From Peptoniphilus lacrimalis DSM 7455 (GTDB taxonomy: Bacteria; Bacillota; Clostridia; Tissierellales; Peptoniphilaceae): DNA of 64,000 nt. The position numbers and the translations under genes were made by a program. Positions within the stretch are counted from its first letter, which is position 1. Every line of letters starts with the position of its first letter. Below the pieces are notes generated by a model that was not told where the DNA came from, made no database searches, and saw only the letters and a list, made by a program, of their open reading frames with translations. The DNA lies in contig NZ_KB900368.1 in assembly GCF_000378725.1 (NCBI RefSeq), forward strand, positions 62,001 through 126,000, read 5' to 3'. This document shows positions 26,877 to 35,352 of this stretch, piece after piece.

Positions 26877-28673
26877 TCAAATTTTTAGCCTATTTATTTT
26901 ATAATTTGATTTTAACTTTACCTTATCTCTATTTGTTAGATACTCTTCCACATCAAACAAGTTTTTCTTATCATAATCTTCCAACAACTTGTAATTCTTA
27001 TGCTTTGTAATATCAAATTTATCTGACAAGAAAGGTCTTACTCCTCTTAGTTGGTATATACATTTACCACCATCCATTACAGTTATTTCATCTTGGCTCA
27101 TAAGTTCCTTGCCAGTTTTTTGGTAATTTAGTCCAAAAGATTTTTGATTTGATCTTGTTTCTGATGTGTTATATAGGTCTATGGTTTCTTTTCCTAAGGT
27201 TTCTGATAATTCTTTTACTGTTGTTTTTTCTTTTCCTCCTAGAAAGAGTGTAGAGTCGCAGTTACCAACTATTGTATCTGCATGGTCTTTATAGATTGCT
27301 TTTAATTGAGATTGTGCTTGCAGTATTATGCTTGCTGATATTTCTCTTGAACGAATTGTCGCAATCAGTTTTTCAAATTTAGGAATCAAGCCAATATTTG
27401 CAAACTCATCTAGTAGACACCTAACATGAACTGGAAGTCTACCACCATACACATCATCTGCCTTGTCGCATAATAGATTAAATAGTTGAGAATACATTAT
27501 TGAAACTACAAAATTAAAGGTATCGTCAGTATCTGATATTATTACGAATAAAGCAGTTTTTCTATCTCCAATTTTATCGAGTTCTAATTCATCTTCACTC
27601 ATTAGCTCTCTAAGCTCTCTTATATCAAAAGGTGCTAGTCTTGCTCCACAAGATATTAAAATTGACTTGGCAGTTTTTCCTGCTGCCAGCTTATATTTCT
27701 TGTATTGCTTAACTGCAAAATGACTTGGATCTTTCTTTTCAAGAGTTTCAAAGAGCCTATCAATTGGGTTCATATAGGTTTCGTCATCTTCTCTAACTTC
27801 ACTTGCGTCAATCATATCCAAAAGTGTCTTAAAGTTCTTTTCTTCTTCAGGTGCCTCATAATAGATATAACCGATGAGGGCAGTGTAATATAACTTTTCA
27901 GCCTTTACCCAGAAATCTTCTCCTGCCTTTTCTCCATCTCCCTTGGTATTAGCAATTATGGTTTGGACAAGCTTTAAAATATCTTTTTCACTTCTCAAGT
28001 ATGCAAAGGGATTGTATTTCATAGATTTTTTAAAGTTTATTGTGTTTAATATCTTTATGTCGTAACCATTTTCATAAAGCATTTTTCCACATTCTAACAC
28101 AAGTGTGCCTTTAGGGTCTGTTACTACATAGGAAGAGTGCATTTGCATTAGATTTGGCTTTACATAAAATCTTGTCTTACCTGATCCAGAACCACCTATT
28201 ACTAATACATTTTTATTTCTAGCATATTTAGGATTTTTAGGTCTTGAGTTCATTGTTAGTCTTTCGGTATTAGTTATTAGTACATTGTTTTCAAACTTAG
28301 GATCAATATATGGAGCAATATCCTTACTTTCTCCCCATCTTGCAGATCCATACTCTTTACCTTGCCTATATTTCTTTTTATTTTTTCCTTTGCTATAAAC
28401 AATTAACTTAACAAGACCAGCAACTGAAATACCTACTAACAAGTCACTTGGATTAAGGCTTGGTATATAAGATAAAGTTCCTATATCAGAAATTCCTACC
28501 ATTAATCTATCAATAATATCTCCTCCTACATAAGAATTGATGTGCTTAGAAAAGATATTTCCAATGTAGAAGAATGATAGATAGGGAATGTTTGATAATA
28601 TAAATTTCTTTGGGTTGTCTATTTTAATTAAGTTTTTAATATCAGAAAGAATGGCTTCTAATACCTTATTCAT
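26877..28673 (-). CDS. virD4: VirD4-type coupling protein (CD1115 family)
   Basis: A 598-residue type IV coupling ATPase that brings the relaxase-DNA complex to the secretion channel. Two N-terminal membrane segments are followed by YGSARWGESKDIAPYIDPKF, typical of the family. Walker A is VIGGSGSGKTRFYVKPN (~161), with SYVVTDPKGTLVLECG following. The Walker B-like DEFANIGLIPKFEKLIATIR is near 421, and QAQSQLKAIYKDHADTIVGN beyond it. It overlaps the antirepressor gene by 8 bases. The relaxase it should serve is outside the window. Confidence 0.95.
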   Translation of the reverse strand: MNKVLEAILSDIKNLIKIDNPKKFILSNIPYLSFFYIGNIFSKHINSYVGGDIIDRLMVGISDIGTLSYIPSLNPSDLLVGISVAGLVKLIVYSKGKNKKKYRQGKEYGSARWGESKDIAPYIDPKFENNVLITNTERLTMNSRPKNPKYARNKNVLVIGGSGSGKTRFYVKPNLMQMHSSYVVTDPKGTLVLECGKMLYENGYDIKILNTINFKKSMKYNPFAYLRSEKDILKLVQTIIANTKGDGEKAGEDFWVKAEKLYYTALIGYIYYEAPEEEKNFKTLLDMIDASEVREDDETYMNPIDRLFETLEKKDPSHFAVKQYKKYKLAAGKTAKSILISCGARLAPFDIRELRELMSEDELELDKIGDRKTALFVIISDTDDTFNFVVSIMYSQLFNLLCDKADDVYGGRLPVHVRCLLDEFANIGLIPKFEKLIATIRSREISASIILQAQSQLKAIYKDHADTIVGNCDSTLFLGGKEKTTVKELSETLGKETIDLYNTSETRSNQKSFGLNYQKTGKELMSQDEITVMDGGKCIYQLRGVRPFLSDKFDITKHKNYKLLEDYDKKNLFDVEEYLTNRDKVKLKSNYKINRLKI

Positions 28674-29400
28674 CGTATAAACCTTCGCTATCTAATAAAA
28701 TTAGTAGGTAGTGTCTTCCCTTTGGTGTTATAAATGTTTGTATTCCTACAAGTGTACCTAGTGGATCAACCCATTCTTTTACTTCAAAATATCCCTTGTT
28801 CTTATCTGCATAAGGTAAGAGTTTCTTTTTCTTATCTCTATAAATTAATCCCTTATCCATTAAAAAACTTATAAATTGATTTTGTGGTATTCCTAACTCT
28901 TTGGCAGTATTTCTAAAGTTTGTAAGTAGGTTGTAATCTACCAATTTGTCATAATAATCTGCCTTTTGTCTTAATACTTCAATTTCTTCTTCTCTTTCAG
29001 CAATAATTCTATTAGCTACAAGAATTGCATCTGCAAGTAACTCTTCATTAGTTTTCTTTTCTTGCCCAGCTATATATCCTCCATTTTTTCTAATACTTGG
29101 TAAGACTTCTCTAGTTACCCAAGCTTTAAATATTTTTGCTTGTGGTAGTTTTGATGAAAGGATAAGTGAATACAATCCTGATTCATTAATTATTGAAATA
29201 TTCTGTATTCCTCCAGGGGTGTTCCATTTCGTTACACCCTTATCTTCTTCATCTACATGGTCATAAACAGCTTTTCTTGGATTGACATATCCTAGCATAG
29301 TTGCTACTTCATTAGCTATAAAGAAAAACTCACCGTCTTTTTCTATAACAGTGAGTTTCCCAAAATTCTTATTTTCAAATGTTTTTAAATTACTTATCAT
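28666..29400 (-). CDS. Bro-N/antirepressor-like DNA-binding protein
   Basis: A 244-residue protein with an N-terminal Bro-N domain (GEFFFIANEVATMLGYVNPRK, then ESGLYSLILSSKLPQAKIFK and VLPSIRKNGGYI) and a C-terminal KilAC/ANT-like domain (NLLTNFRNTAKELGIPQNQF, LIYRDKKKKLLPYAD). Such proteins are best known as phage antirepressors that relieve repression of the lytic or excision programme. Here it sits between PcfB (4-base overlap) and VirD4, in the transfer operon. A role in ICE regulation is plausible; its presence in this position is not something I can say is universal. Confidence 0.82.
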   Translation of the reverse strand: MISNLKTFENKNFGKLTVIEKDGEFFFIANEVATMLGYVNPRKAVYDHVDEEDKGVTKWNTPGGIQNISIINESGLYSLILSSKLPQAKIFKAWVTREVLPSIRKNGGYIAGQEKKTNEELLADAILVANRIIAEREEEIEVLRQKADYYDKLVDYNLLTNFRNTAKELGIPQNQFISFLMDKGLIYRDKKKKLLPYADKNKGYFEVKEWVDPLGTLVGIQTFITPKGRHYLLILLDSEGLYDE

Positions 29401-29882
29401 AAGCTTTGCTCCTTATGTTTATTTTTAACTTTATCTTTGCCAATGGTATCCTTAGCCATATCTTTAAACTTATTTATAGTCTTCGTTATTGAATCTTTTC
29501 TATCTGCCTTTCTTTCAGAAGCCTTAACTGCTTTTTTAAAGGCGTGTTCCATTACCTTTATATCCTTAGATTGAAAAAACACAGAGTGGTTACCAGTTTC
29601 CTTATCTTTCATAACAGAAAACTTCACTCCGTGTTTATTTAAAATTTTCTTTAGTTCTTTTAATTCAGGATCCTTTAGATTAATTTCTTCTAACTGTCCC
29701 TTTTTAACCATATCCTTTAGCTTTACTTCTTCTCCATTATTTTTTATTACATTTTTCAAGCCTCCTTGTTCTTCTATTTGCTTGTGTACTTTCTTTAAGG
29801 CATCAAGAATTGCTTTACTTGTTGCTTTTGCAAGTCTTACTTCAAGATTAAGACTCGACCTAGATACTTCTTCATTAATCAT
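29397..29882 (-). CDS. pcfB: PcfB family (DUF3801) conjugation protein
   Basis: A 161-residue protein with LEVRLAKATSKAILDALKKV, an ELKKILNKHGVKFSVMKDKE core and an SVFFQSKDIKVMEHAFKKAV segment, matching PcfB/DUF3801. In Gram-positive conjugation PcfB is a relaxosome accessory that helps dock the relaxase complex to the coupling protein. It overlaps the DnaC-like gene by 8 bases and the antirepressor gene by 4. Confidence 0.85.
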   Translation of the reverse strand: MINEEVSRSSLNLEVRLAKATSKAILDALKKVHKQIEEQGGLKNVIKNNGEEVKLKDMVKKGQLEEINLKDPELKELKKILNKHGVKFSVMKDKETGNHSVFFQSKDIKVMEHAFKKAVKASERKADRKDSITKTINKFKDMAKDTIGKDKVKNKHKEQSL

Positions 29883-30702
29883 CTATTCCACCTCCATATA
29901 AAAGTAACTCTTTGTATTTTCTTAACTTCTCTTGATGGATTTTTCTTCTAAAATCTTCTCCCGTAACTTTAACTGGTATTGTCATTTCAAGTATTCTTGA
30001 ATATATTCTCTGATACTCAAGTTCAATATTAGGATTTTGAATAATTTCCAATGATAAGTTTGTAGTAAAAATTGTCGGCCTACCCTTTAAGTATCTTGAG
30101 TTTATCATGTTATATACTTGTTCTCTTGCATAAGATGTATCCCTTTCAATTCCAAGGTCATCTAATATTAACAATGGAATATTTGATAGGTTATCTATAA
30201 TTTCGTTTGAATCAACCTTAAATGCAGATTTTTGTATTTGGTTTATAACCTCAGATAAATTCATAATCTTAACTTTAACTTGATTTCTTTCGATTAATTC
30301 ATTTGCAATTGAACAAGCAAGATAAGTCTTTCCACTGCCAACATCTCCATAAAATAAAAGTCCAACATTGTCTTCCTTCATTTGTTCAAAATTTTTGGCG
30401 TAATTGTAAGCAACCTTGTAAGCTTGACCTTTTTCATTTAAGAATCTCTCAAAAGTATATTGGTGTTGGTTTGGTGATGAAAAACAATCTCTTTTTAGCG
30501 ATGATATTCTCGTTAATATTTCTCTTTCTGCATTTTCCTTATCTCTTTTTATTTCACATTCACATTTAATTCTGGGAATAAACTTTGTAAATCCAAGGTC
30601 AAGTAATTCTCCATCGACTCTTTTACCACATACCTTACAATAAATATGTCCATTCCTTTCAACATCATTTTTTCTTAATACAAAATCTTTTAATCTTTTC
30701 AT
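29875..30702 (-). CDS. DnaC/IstB-like helicase-loader ATPase
   Basis: A 275-residue AAA+ protein. An N-terminal zinc-binding region has CKVCGKRV and later IKCECEIKR. Walker A is FYGDVGSGKTYLACSIANEL (~130) and Walker B is LLILDDLGIERD. It would load replicative helicase at the ICE origin with the RepA_N initiator just upstream (4-base overlap). This pair is standard in Tn1549-type elements. Confidence 0.9.
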   Translation of the reverse strand: MKRLKDFVLRKNDVERNGHIYCKVCGKRVDGELLDLGFTKFIPRIKCECEIKRDKENAEREILTRISSLKRDCFSSPNQHQYTFERFLNEKGQAYKVAYNYAKNFEQMKEDNVGLLFYGDVGSGKTYLACSIANELIERNQVKVKIMNLSEVINQIQKSAFKVDSNEIIDNLSNIPLLILDDLGIERDTSYAREQVYNMINSRYLKGRPTIFTTNLSLEIIQNPNIELEYQRIYSRILEMTIPVKVTGEDFRRKIHQEKLRKYKELLLYGGGIDD

Positions 30703-31472
30703 AAACTCTCTCCATAATCGTAATTCATTTTCCTTGTTGATTTGTCATTAATGCTTTTCGCCTGATCATTAAGATACCAATTAATTATCGTTGCCTTGTG
30801 ATCTTGATACTCTCTGTTATTTGCTTTCATATACGATGATAATCTATCAATGTACTCACTAATTCTGCTCCCCAACTCATTTATTAAGTCTTTGTATTCT
30901 TCATCAGTCAAAAATATATTTTTATATATTCCATAAGGCTTTTGCCCTTTACTAAAATTATTCTTTCTTAACTCATTATTACTAATATTGTTATAGTTAC
31001 ATTCCGATTTTCGAAAATCTTGACTTTCGATATTCGAATCTCTTGAATTTCGATTATCGAACTTCTGGAATTTTGTTTTTCGAACTTCTTGATTTTTTAA
31101 TTCCATATTATTAAATATGCTCATAAAGTCTTTAACATAAATTCTGTTAGGCTTTCCCAGTCCTTGTCTTTTCTTTTCAATCAGTCCTATTCCTGATTTA
31201 ATATCAAGTTCAGCTATTAATTTATTTGCTTTTTCACTCGCACAATTAAATTGCTCTTTTATGCTTTCAATTGTGTAGTAAATAAAGACTTTTCCATCAT
31301 CATCTATCCAACCATTTCTATATGAAAGACCCATTCGATTAAGCATATATGAATACAAAACTTTAGCTTCAATAGAAATACTCTCAAAAATTTCATCTTC
31401 CATTAATACCATAGGTAACCTAATGAAGTTATACATCTCAGATTGCCTATTATAAAAATAATCAAAATTCAT
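30699..31472 (-). CDS. RepA_N-family replication initiator
   Basis: A 257-residue initiator. The N-terminal RepA_N winged-helix domain reads YNFIRLPMVLMEDEIFESIS and EAKVLYSYMLNRMGLSYRNG. A C-terminal DnaD-like/DUF6017-type domain (LTDEEYKDLINELGSRISEY) probably contacts the loader. The linker between them is encoded by four 23-bp iterons (31006-31097), as in RepA_N plasmids, where the origin lies inside rep. The start at 31472 has AAAGGAGG. A terminator hairpin precedes it by about 20 bases. It shows that this ICE probably replicates as a circle. Confidence 0.9.
   Translation of the reverse strand: MNFDYFYNRQSEMYNFIRLPMVLMEDEIFESISIEAKVLYSYMLNRMGLSYRNGWIDDDGKVFIYYTIESIKEQFNCASEKANKLIAELDIKSGIGLIEKKRQGLGKPNRIYVKDFMSIFNNMELKNQEVRKTKFQKFDNRNSRDSNIESQDFRKSECNYNNISNNELRKNNFSKGQKPYGIYKNIFLTDEEYKDLINELGSRISEYIDRLSSYMKANNREYQDHKATIINWYLNDQAKSINDKSTRKMNYDYGESL
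31006..31097 (-). repeat. Four 23-bp iterons inside the initiator gene (putative origin)
   Basis: On the minus strand four contiguous 23-base units begin at 31097, 31074, 31051 and 31028. The TTCGA core recurs exactly every 23 bases and the consensus is roughly AAAxTCaAGAxxTTCGAxxATC. Since 23 is not a multiple of three, each copy is read in a different frame, so the repeat is conserved as DNA rather than protein. Confidence 0.85.
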
Positions 31473-31494
31473 TCTTACCTCCTTTCTTTAAATT

Positions 31495-31528
31495 AAAAAA
31501 GACGACAGAATATTGCTTTCTATCGTCT
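31495..31528 (-). terminator. Intrinsic terminator upstream of the replication initiator
   Basis: Minus-strand stem AGACGATAGAA/TTCTGTCGTCT (11 bp, one G-U), 7-base loop, six Ts. It separates the first ICE gene from the initiator gene. Confidence 0.8.
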
Positions 31529-31553
31529 AAGATTGTCTAATATTTATTTTTCT

Positions 31554-31835
31554 TTAAATTGATTTTATTGTGTAGTTTAACAATTCTAACAATCCAATAA
31601 TGTATACACCTAATTTAGGTAATCCAAATGGGCTAAATAAAAATGCTATGATTAGTGATTCAAATACAACTTGCTTGTCTCCTTGAAATATGCTAGCTAA
31701 TCCTATTATAAAAATTAAAGTTGAAACTACGCCTAACAGCGCAGTGCTCAAACTTAATATAAAAGTTAAAAAAGCTATTAGCAAGCTCAATACTAATCTT
31801 ACTGGAAATAAAATTATTCTAATTATCCATCTCAT
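31554..31835 (-). CDS. CD1845-like small ICE membrane protein
   Basis: A 93-residue membrane protein, MRWIIRIILFPVRLVLSLLI then TFILSLSTALLGVVSTLIFI, with the block SLIIAFLFSPFGLPKLGVYI. The pattern resembles the small membrane protein encoded just before the initiator in Tn1549/CTn5-type elements. It has an AGAGG site. It is the first ICE gene and lies 63 bases downstream of the lysS stop. Function unknown. Confidence 0.72.
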   Translation of the reverse strand: MRWIIRIILFPVRLVLSLLIAFLTFILSLSTALLGVVSTLIFIIGLASIFQGDKQVVFESLIIAFLFSPFGLPKLGVYIIGLLELLNYTIKSI

Positions 31836-31847
31836 ACATACCTCTAA

Positions 31848-31881
31848 AAATTAAACTGGGATTCATAACAAACCCCAGTTT
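31848..31881 (-). terminator. lysS terminator at the chromosome-ICE junction
   Basis: Minus-strand stem AAACTGGG/CCCAGTTT (8 bp), 13-base loop, then TTTAATTTTT. It lies between lysS and the first ICE gene. The U-tract is interrupted, so some readthrough is possible. Confidence 0.7.
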
Positions 31882-31898
31882 CATAATTAGCGTGTCCT

Positions 31899-33821
31899 TT
31901 AATATAATTTTGATCCTGCTGGAATATTATCATCCAACATTATTAAATTAAGTTTTTCTTCTCCGTCGTACTCACAAATTGCAGATATAATCATACCTTC
32001 TGAGTTGATTCCCATCATCTTACGAGGAGGAAGATTACAAATCGCAAGTAGTGTCTTTCCAATTAAGCTCTCTGCGCTGTAATATTCCTTAATACCAGAT
32101 AAAATAACTCTTTCTTTATCAGAACCATCATCTAATGTAAATTTCAATAGTTTTTTTGACTTTGAAACTTCTTCGCAGTTCTTAACTTTTACAACTCTAA
32201 AATCAGACTTTGAGAATGTATCAAAATCAACCATATCTTCAAATAATGGCTCTACTTTTACTTTTGAAAAGTCGATTTTTTCTGTCGTAAGTTTGTCGTA
32301 AGTTTCGTAAGTTTCTTTTGACAAATCCCTATTTTCTGCCTTTTCTAAGCCTGTTGGCTTCATTGTTGGGAATAATATTATATCTCTTATGCTTGGTTGA
32401 TCAGTTAATAACATTATCATTCTATCGACACCAATTCCCAAACCACCTGTTGGAGGAAGACCAACTTCTATTGCATTAATAAAGTCGCTATCCATTGGAT
32501 GAGCTTCTTCATCTCCCTTTTCATGTTCACGAACTTGGGCTTCAAATCTTTCTCTTTGGTCTATTGGATCATTAAGTTCTGAAAAAGCATTAGCAAATTC
32601 CCATGTATTAATAAAGGCTTCAAATCTTCTTGTAAGTCTTGTGTCTTTTGGATCCTTTTTAGCAAGTGGTGAAATATCTACTGGATGACCAGTTATAAAT
32701 GTTGGTTGAACTAATTTTTCTTCACAGAATGTTTCAAAAAATTCTGATAAGATTTTACCCCAGCTTGATCCTTCTTCGACTTCTACGCCTTTTTCTTTTG
32801 CAAGTTGTTGAGCTTGTTCATCCGTTTCTACCTTGTCAAAATCTACCCCTGCATATTCTTTAACAGCTTCAATCATTGACATTCTTCTCCATGGTGCTTT
32901 TAAAGAAATTTCTGTGCCTTGGTAAGTTATTTTATCTGTTCCTAAGACTTTTTGAGCTGCGTATTCAAAAATATTTTCTGTTATAGCCATCATTTCATCC
33001 ATGTCAACATAAGCTTGATAAAGTTCTATGTTAGTAAACTCAGGATTATGTCTAGTGTCCATTCCTTCGTTTCTAAACATTTTTCCCATTTCATAAACCT
33101 TATCAAAACCACCAACAATTAATCTTTTTAAAAATAGTTCATTGGCGATTCTAAGTTGCATATCAATATCAAGAGTATTGTGATGAGTTAAGAATGGTCT
33201 AGCATTAGCTCCACCAGCTACTGTACCAAGGATTGGTGTTTCAACTTCAATAAATCCTTTATCATCAAGGTATTGCCTTATCGCTTTTATAATCTTAGTT
33301 CTCTTTAAAAATACTTCTTTAATTTCCGGATTAACTATTAAATCTACATATCTTTGTCTGTATCTTAAGTCTGGGTCCTTAAGTCCGTGGAATTTTTCCG
33401 GTAAAATTTGAAGAGATTTAGAAAGAAGATCAAGTTTTTCTGCATTAACTGTAACTTCTCCAGATTCAGTTTTGAAAACTTTACCCTTAACTCCAATTAT
33501 ATCTCCCATATCAAGACCCTTAACGTCTTCATAATTTTCAAGAAGGACATCTTTTCTAGCAAAAACTTGAATACGTCCCTTGTAATCTTGTAAGTCCAAA
33601 AAACAAATTTTGCCGTGTCTTCTTTTACTCATCACACGACCAGCGATACAAACATCTTTCCCATCAAATTCTTCAAAATTATCTTGAATATCTTTTGAAT
33701 AGGAGTCTACATCATATTTTTCAAAAATAAAAGGATCTTTATTTTCTTTTCTCAATTCTTCAAGTTTTTGTCTTCTCATAACAAGAATTTCATTTAGATT
33801 ATCTTTATTTGTATTTTTCAT
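31899..33821 (-). CDS. lysS: Lysyl-tRNA synthetase, class II, with C-terminal tRNA-binding domain
   Basis: A 640-residue enzyme charging tRNA-Lys. An OB-fold anticodon domain spans about 50-160 ([20 protein letters not shown]). Class II motifs follow: [20 protein letters not shown] (motif 2) and [18 protein letters not shown] (motif 3), ending near 500. An extra ~105 residues from about 535 ([20 protein letters not shown] ... [12 protein letters not shown]) match the Trbp111/EMAPII-type tRNA-binding fold usually found at the end of MetRS. Ordinary bacterial LysRS is about 500 residues. It follows greA by 8 bases in the same operon. Confidence 0.96.
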   Translation of the reverse strand: MKNTNKDNLNEILVMRRQKLEELRKENKDPFIFEKYDVDSYSKDIQDNFEEFDGKDVCIAGRVMSKRRHGKICFLDLQDYKGRIQVFARKDVLLENYEDVKGLDMGDIIGVKGKVFKTESGEVTVNAEKLDLLSKSLQILPEKFHGLKDPDLRYRQRYVDLIVNPEIKEVFLKRTKIIKAIRQYLDDKGFIEVETPILGTVAGGANARPFLTHHNTLDIDMQLRIANELFLKRLIVGGFDKVYEMGKMFRNEGMDTRHNPEFTNIELYQAYVDMDEMMAITENIFEYAAQKVLGTDKITYQGTEISLKAPWRRMSMIEAVKEYAGVDFDKVETDEQAQQLAKEKGVEVEEGSSWGKILSEFFETFCEEKLVQPTFITGHPVDISPLAKKDPKDTRLTRRFEAFINTWEFANAFSELNDPIDQRERFEAQVREHEKGDEEAHPMDSDFINAIEVGLPPTGGLGIGVDRMIMLLTDQPSIRDIILFPTMKPTGLEKAENRDLSKETYETYDKLTTEKIDFSKVKVEPLFEDMVDFDTFSKSDFRVVKVKNCEEVSKSKKLLKFTLDDGSDKERVILSGIKEYYSAESLIGKTLLAICNLPPRKMMGINSEGMIISAICEYDGEEKLNLIMLDDNIPAGSKLY

Positions 33822-33829
33822 AGTTCCTC

Positions 33830-34303
33830 CTAAAAACTAATGGCACAAACTTTATACTTTATAATTCCGTCAGGGATTTCTATTTCAGTTATATCTCCAA
33901 CTTTTAATCCTATAAGTCCAGCACCAACTGGAGATTCATTAGAAATCTTTCCTGATAATGGGTCTGCTTCGGCAGATCCAACTATGGTATATTCATCTTC
34001 ATCCCCTGAATCTAAATCTTTAACCACAACAGTTGAACCAACATTAACCATATCGTGGTTTAAATCTTTTTCATCAATAACTTTGGCATTTCTTGCCATC
34101 ATTTCAAGTTTTGCTATTCTTTCTTCAACGTAAGCTTGTTCATTTTTAGCTTCATCGTATTCGGAATTTTCGGACAAGTCACCATATCCTAAAGCAACCT
34201 TAATTCTTTCAGCAACTTCTTTTCTTCTGACAGTTTTTAAGTATTCGATTTCATTTTCGATTTTTTCCAAACCTTCAGGAGTAAAAAATATATCTTTATC
34301 CAC
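33830..34303 (-). CDS. greA: Transcription elongation factor GreA
   Basis: A 157-residue factor that rescues backtracked RNA polymerase by stimulating transcript cleavage. It starts with GTG at 34303 after GGAGAG, giving [20 protein letters not shown]; the frame continues upstream but that would add 32 unrelated residues. The coiled-coil tip contains [20 protein letters not shown] with the acidic D/E residues essential for activity. The C-terminal FKBP-like domain ends [14 protein letters not shown]. It is co-transcribed with lysS. Confidence 0.96.
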   Translation of the reverse strand: MDKDIFFTPEGLEKIENEIEYLKTVRRKEVAERIKVALGYGDLSENSEYDEAKNEQAYVEERIAKLEMMARNAKVIDEKDLNHDMVNVGSTVVVKDLDSGDEDEYTIVGSAEADPLSGKISNESPVGAGLIGLKVGDITEIEIPDGIIKYKVCAISF

Positions 34304-34325
34304 TAATATCTCTCCTCTATTGTAT

Positions 34326-34348
34326 AAAAAATAAGGCGCTAAACGCCT
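34326..34348 (-). terminator. Terminator-like hairpin in the greA leader
   Basis: Minus-strand AGGCG-TTTAG-CGCCT followed by TATTTTTT. The stem is only 5 bp but all-GC except one pair. It lies downstream of the greA promoter and 23 bases upstream of the GTG start. It could serve dusB, attenuate greA, or both. Confidence 0.55.
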
Positions 34349-34370
34349 AATAGTCAATTTAATGTAATTA

Positions 34371-34399
34371 ATTATAGTAAATGTAGCCCTAAAAGTCAA
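34371..34399 (-). promoter_or_regulatory. Sigma-A-type promoter for greA-lysS
   Basis: Minus-strand TTGACT, 17-base spacer, TATAAT, between dusB and greA. Confidence 0.75.
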
Positions 34400-34411
34400 G
34401 AATCTTTTAAA

Positions 34412-35344
34412 TTATCGCATTTGTTCCCTATATTCTTCCAAAATTTTTACGACTTTTGTATAATCATTTTCAACGTTTAATTTATTCCTAATTTCTTTAG
34501 AATTTTTTAAATTTTTTAAATAATAAGCATAAGTTTTTCTCATATTTAGGATTGCCTGTCTTTGTCCCTTATAATTAACTTCCAAATATAAATGCCTTAA
34601 TAATATATCAATCCTCTGATTAAAATTTAATTCTTCATATTTTTCACCCTTTAAAGCTTTTTTAATTTGTGAAAAAATAAAAGGATTTTCAATTGCACCC
34701 CTACCTATTGCTATACCATCAACATCATATTTTTTTATTTTATATAAAGCATCTTCAACAGTTAAAATATCCCCATTACCTATAAGAGGTATAGTTAAGA
34801 ATTTTTTGATCTTAATTAAATATTGCCAATCACTTTTATTTTTATAATATTCTTCTCTTGAGCGTGGATGAACAGTAACTGCAAAGGCTCCTGCATCTTG
34901 GGCTGCCCTAATTATATCAAGAGATAGGGTGTTATCGAAAGATTTTCTAGTCTTTATACTAATTTTCTTATTTGAATTTTTAACTGCACCCTTAACCAAT
35001 TCATAAACTAGGTTTGGATTTTTTATCAAGGCTGATCCGCAACCATTTTTTACAATTTTAGGAGCTGGACAGCCCATATTAATATCTATATAAGAAAAAT
35101 CAAAATCATTTAATAAATATGAAGCTTTAGAAATAGATTCTACATCAGAGGCAAAAATCTGAACACCTGTATTTTTTTCTCCAGGAAATTTTTGCAGAAG
35201 TTCAAGAGTTTTTCTGTCATTAAAACACAAGGCCTTTGCAGAAACCATTTCTGTAACTGCATGGTCAAGTCCATTTTCATAGATTAATTGTCTAAAGGCT
35301 CTATCAGTATATCCTGCCATTGGAGCCATAAAAAATTTAATCAA
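34412..35344 (-). CDS. dusB: tRNA-dihydrouridine synthase
   Basis: A 310-residue flavoenzyme reducing uridines in tRNA. It begins MIKFFMAPMAGYTDRAFRQL; the active-site Cys is in INMGCPAPKIVKNGCGSALI (the first or second Cys context typical of Dus), and FMN-binding GNGDILTVEDAL and DGIAIGRGAIENPF are present. Family position coaX-dusB-greA-lysS is common in clostridia, supporting the DusB subtype. It starts 8 bases after coaX stops. Confidence 0.93.
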   Translation of the reverse strand: MIKFFMAPMAGYTDRAFRQLIYENGLDHAVTEMVSAKALCFNDRKTLELLQKFPGEKNTGVQIFASDVESISKASYLLNDFDFSYIDINMGCPAPKIVKNGCGSALIKNPNLVYELVKGAVKNSNKKISIKTRKSFDNTLSLDIIRAAQDAGAFAVTVHPRSREEYYKNKSDWQYLIKIKKFLTIPLIGNGDILTVEDALYKIKKYDVDGIAIGRGAIENPFIFSQIKKALKGEKYEELNFNQRIDILLRHLYLEVNYKGQRQAILNMRKTYAYYLKNLKNSKEIRNKLNVENDYTKVVKILEEYREQMR

Positions 35345-35352
35345 AATATCAC

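Larger units (their letters stand above)
1..31850 (-). mobile_element. Tn1549/CTn-type integrative conjugative element (partial)
   Basis: A continuous leftward block of conjugation and replication genes (RepA_N initiator, DnaC-like loader, PcfB, VirD4, Maff2, VirB6-like, PrgI, VirB4, NlpC/P60, DUF4315, CD1107-like, TopB, giant methylase-helicase, SSB-like) has the gene order known for Tn1549/CTn elements. The right boundary lies between the lysS stop and the first ICE gene, near base 31,850. The left end, relaxase and recombinase are not in the window. The element carries two group II introns, an orphan cytosine methyltransferase and a large surface protein. Family assignment rests on gene content; the exact att sites cannot be placed. 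Confidence 0.9.
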
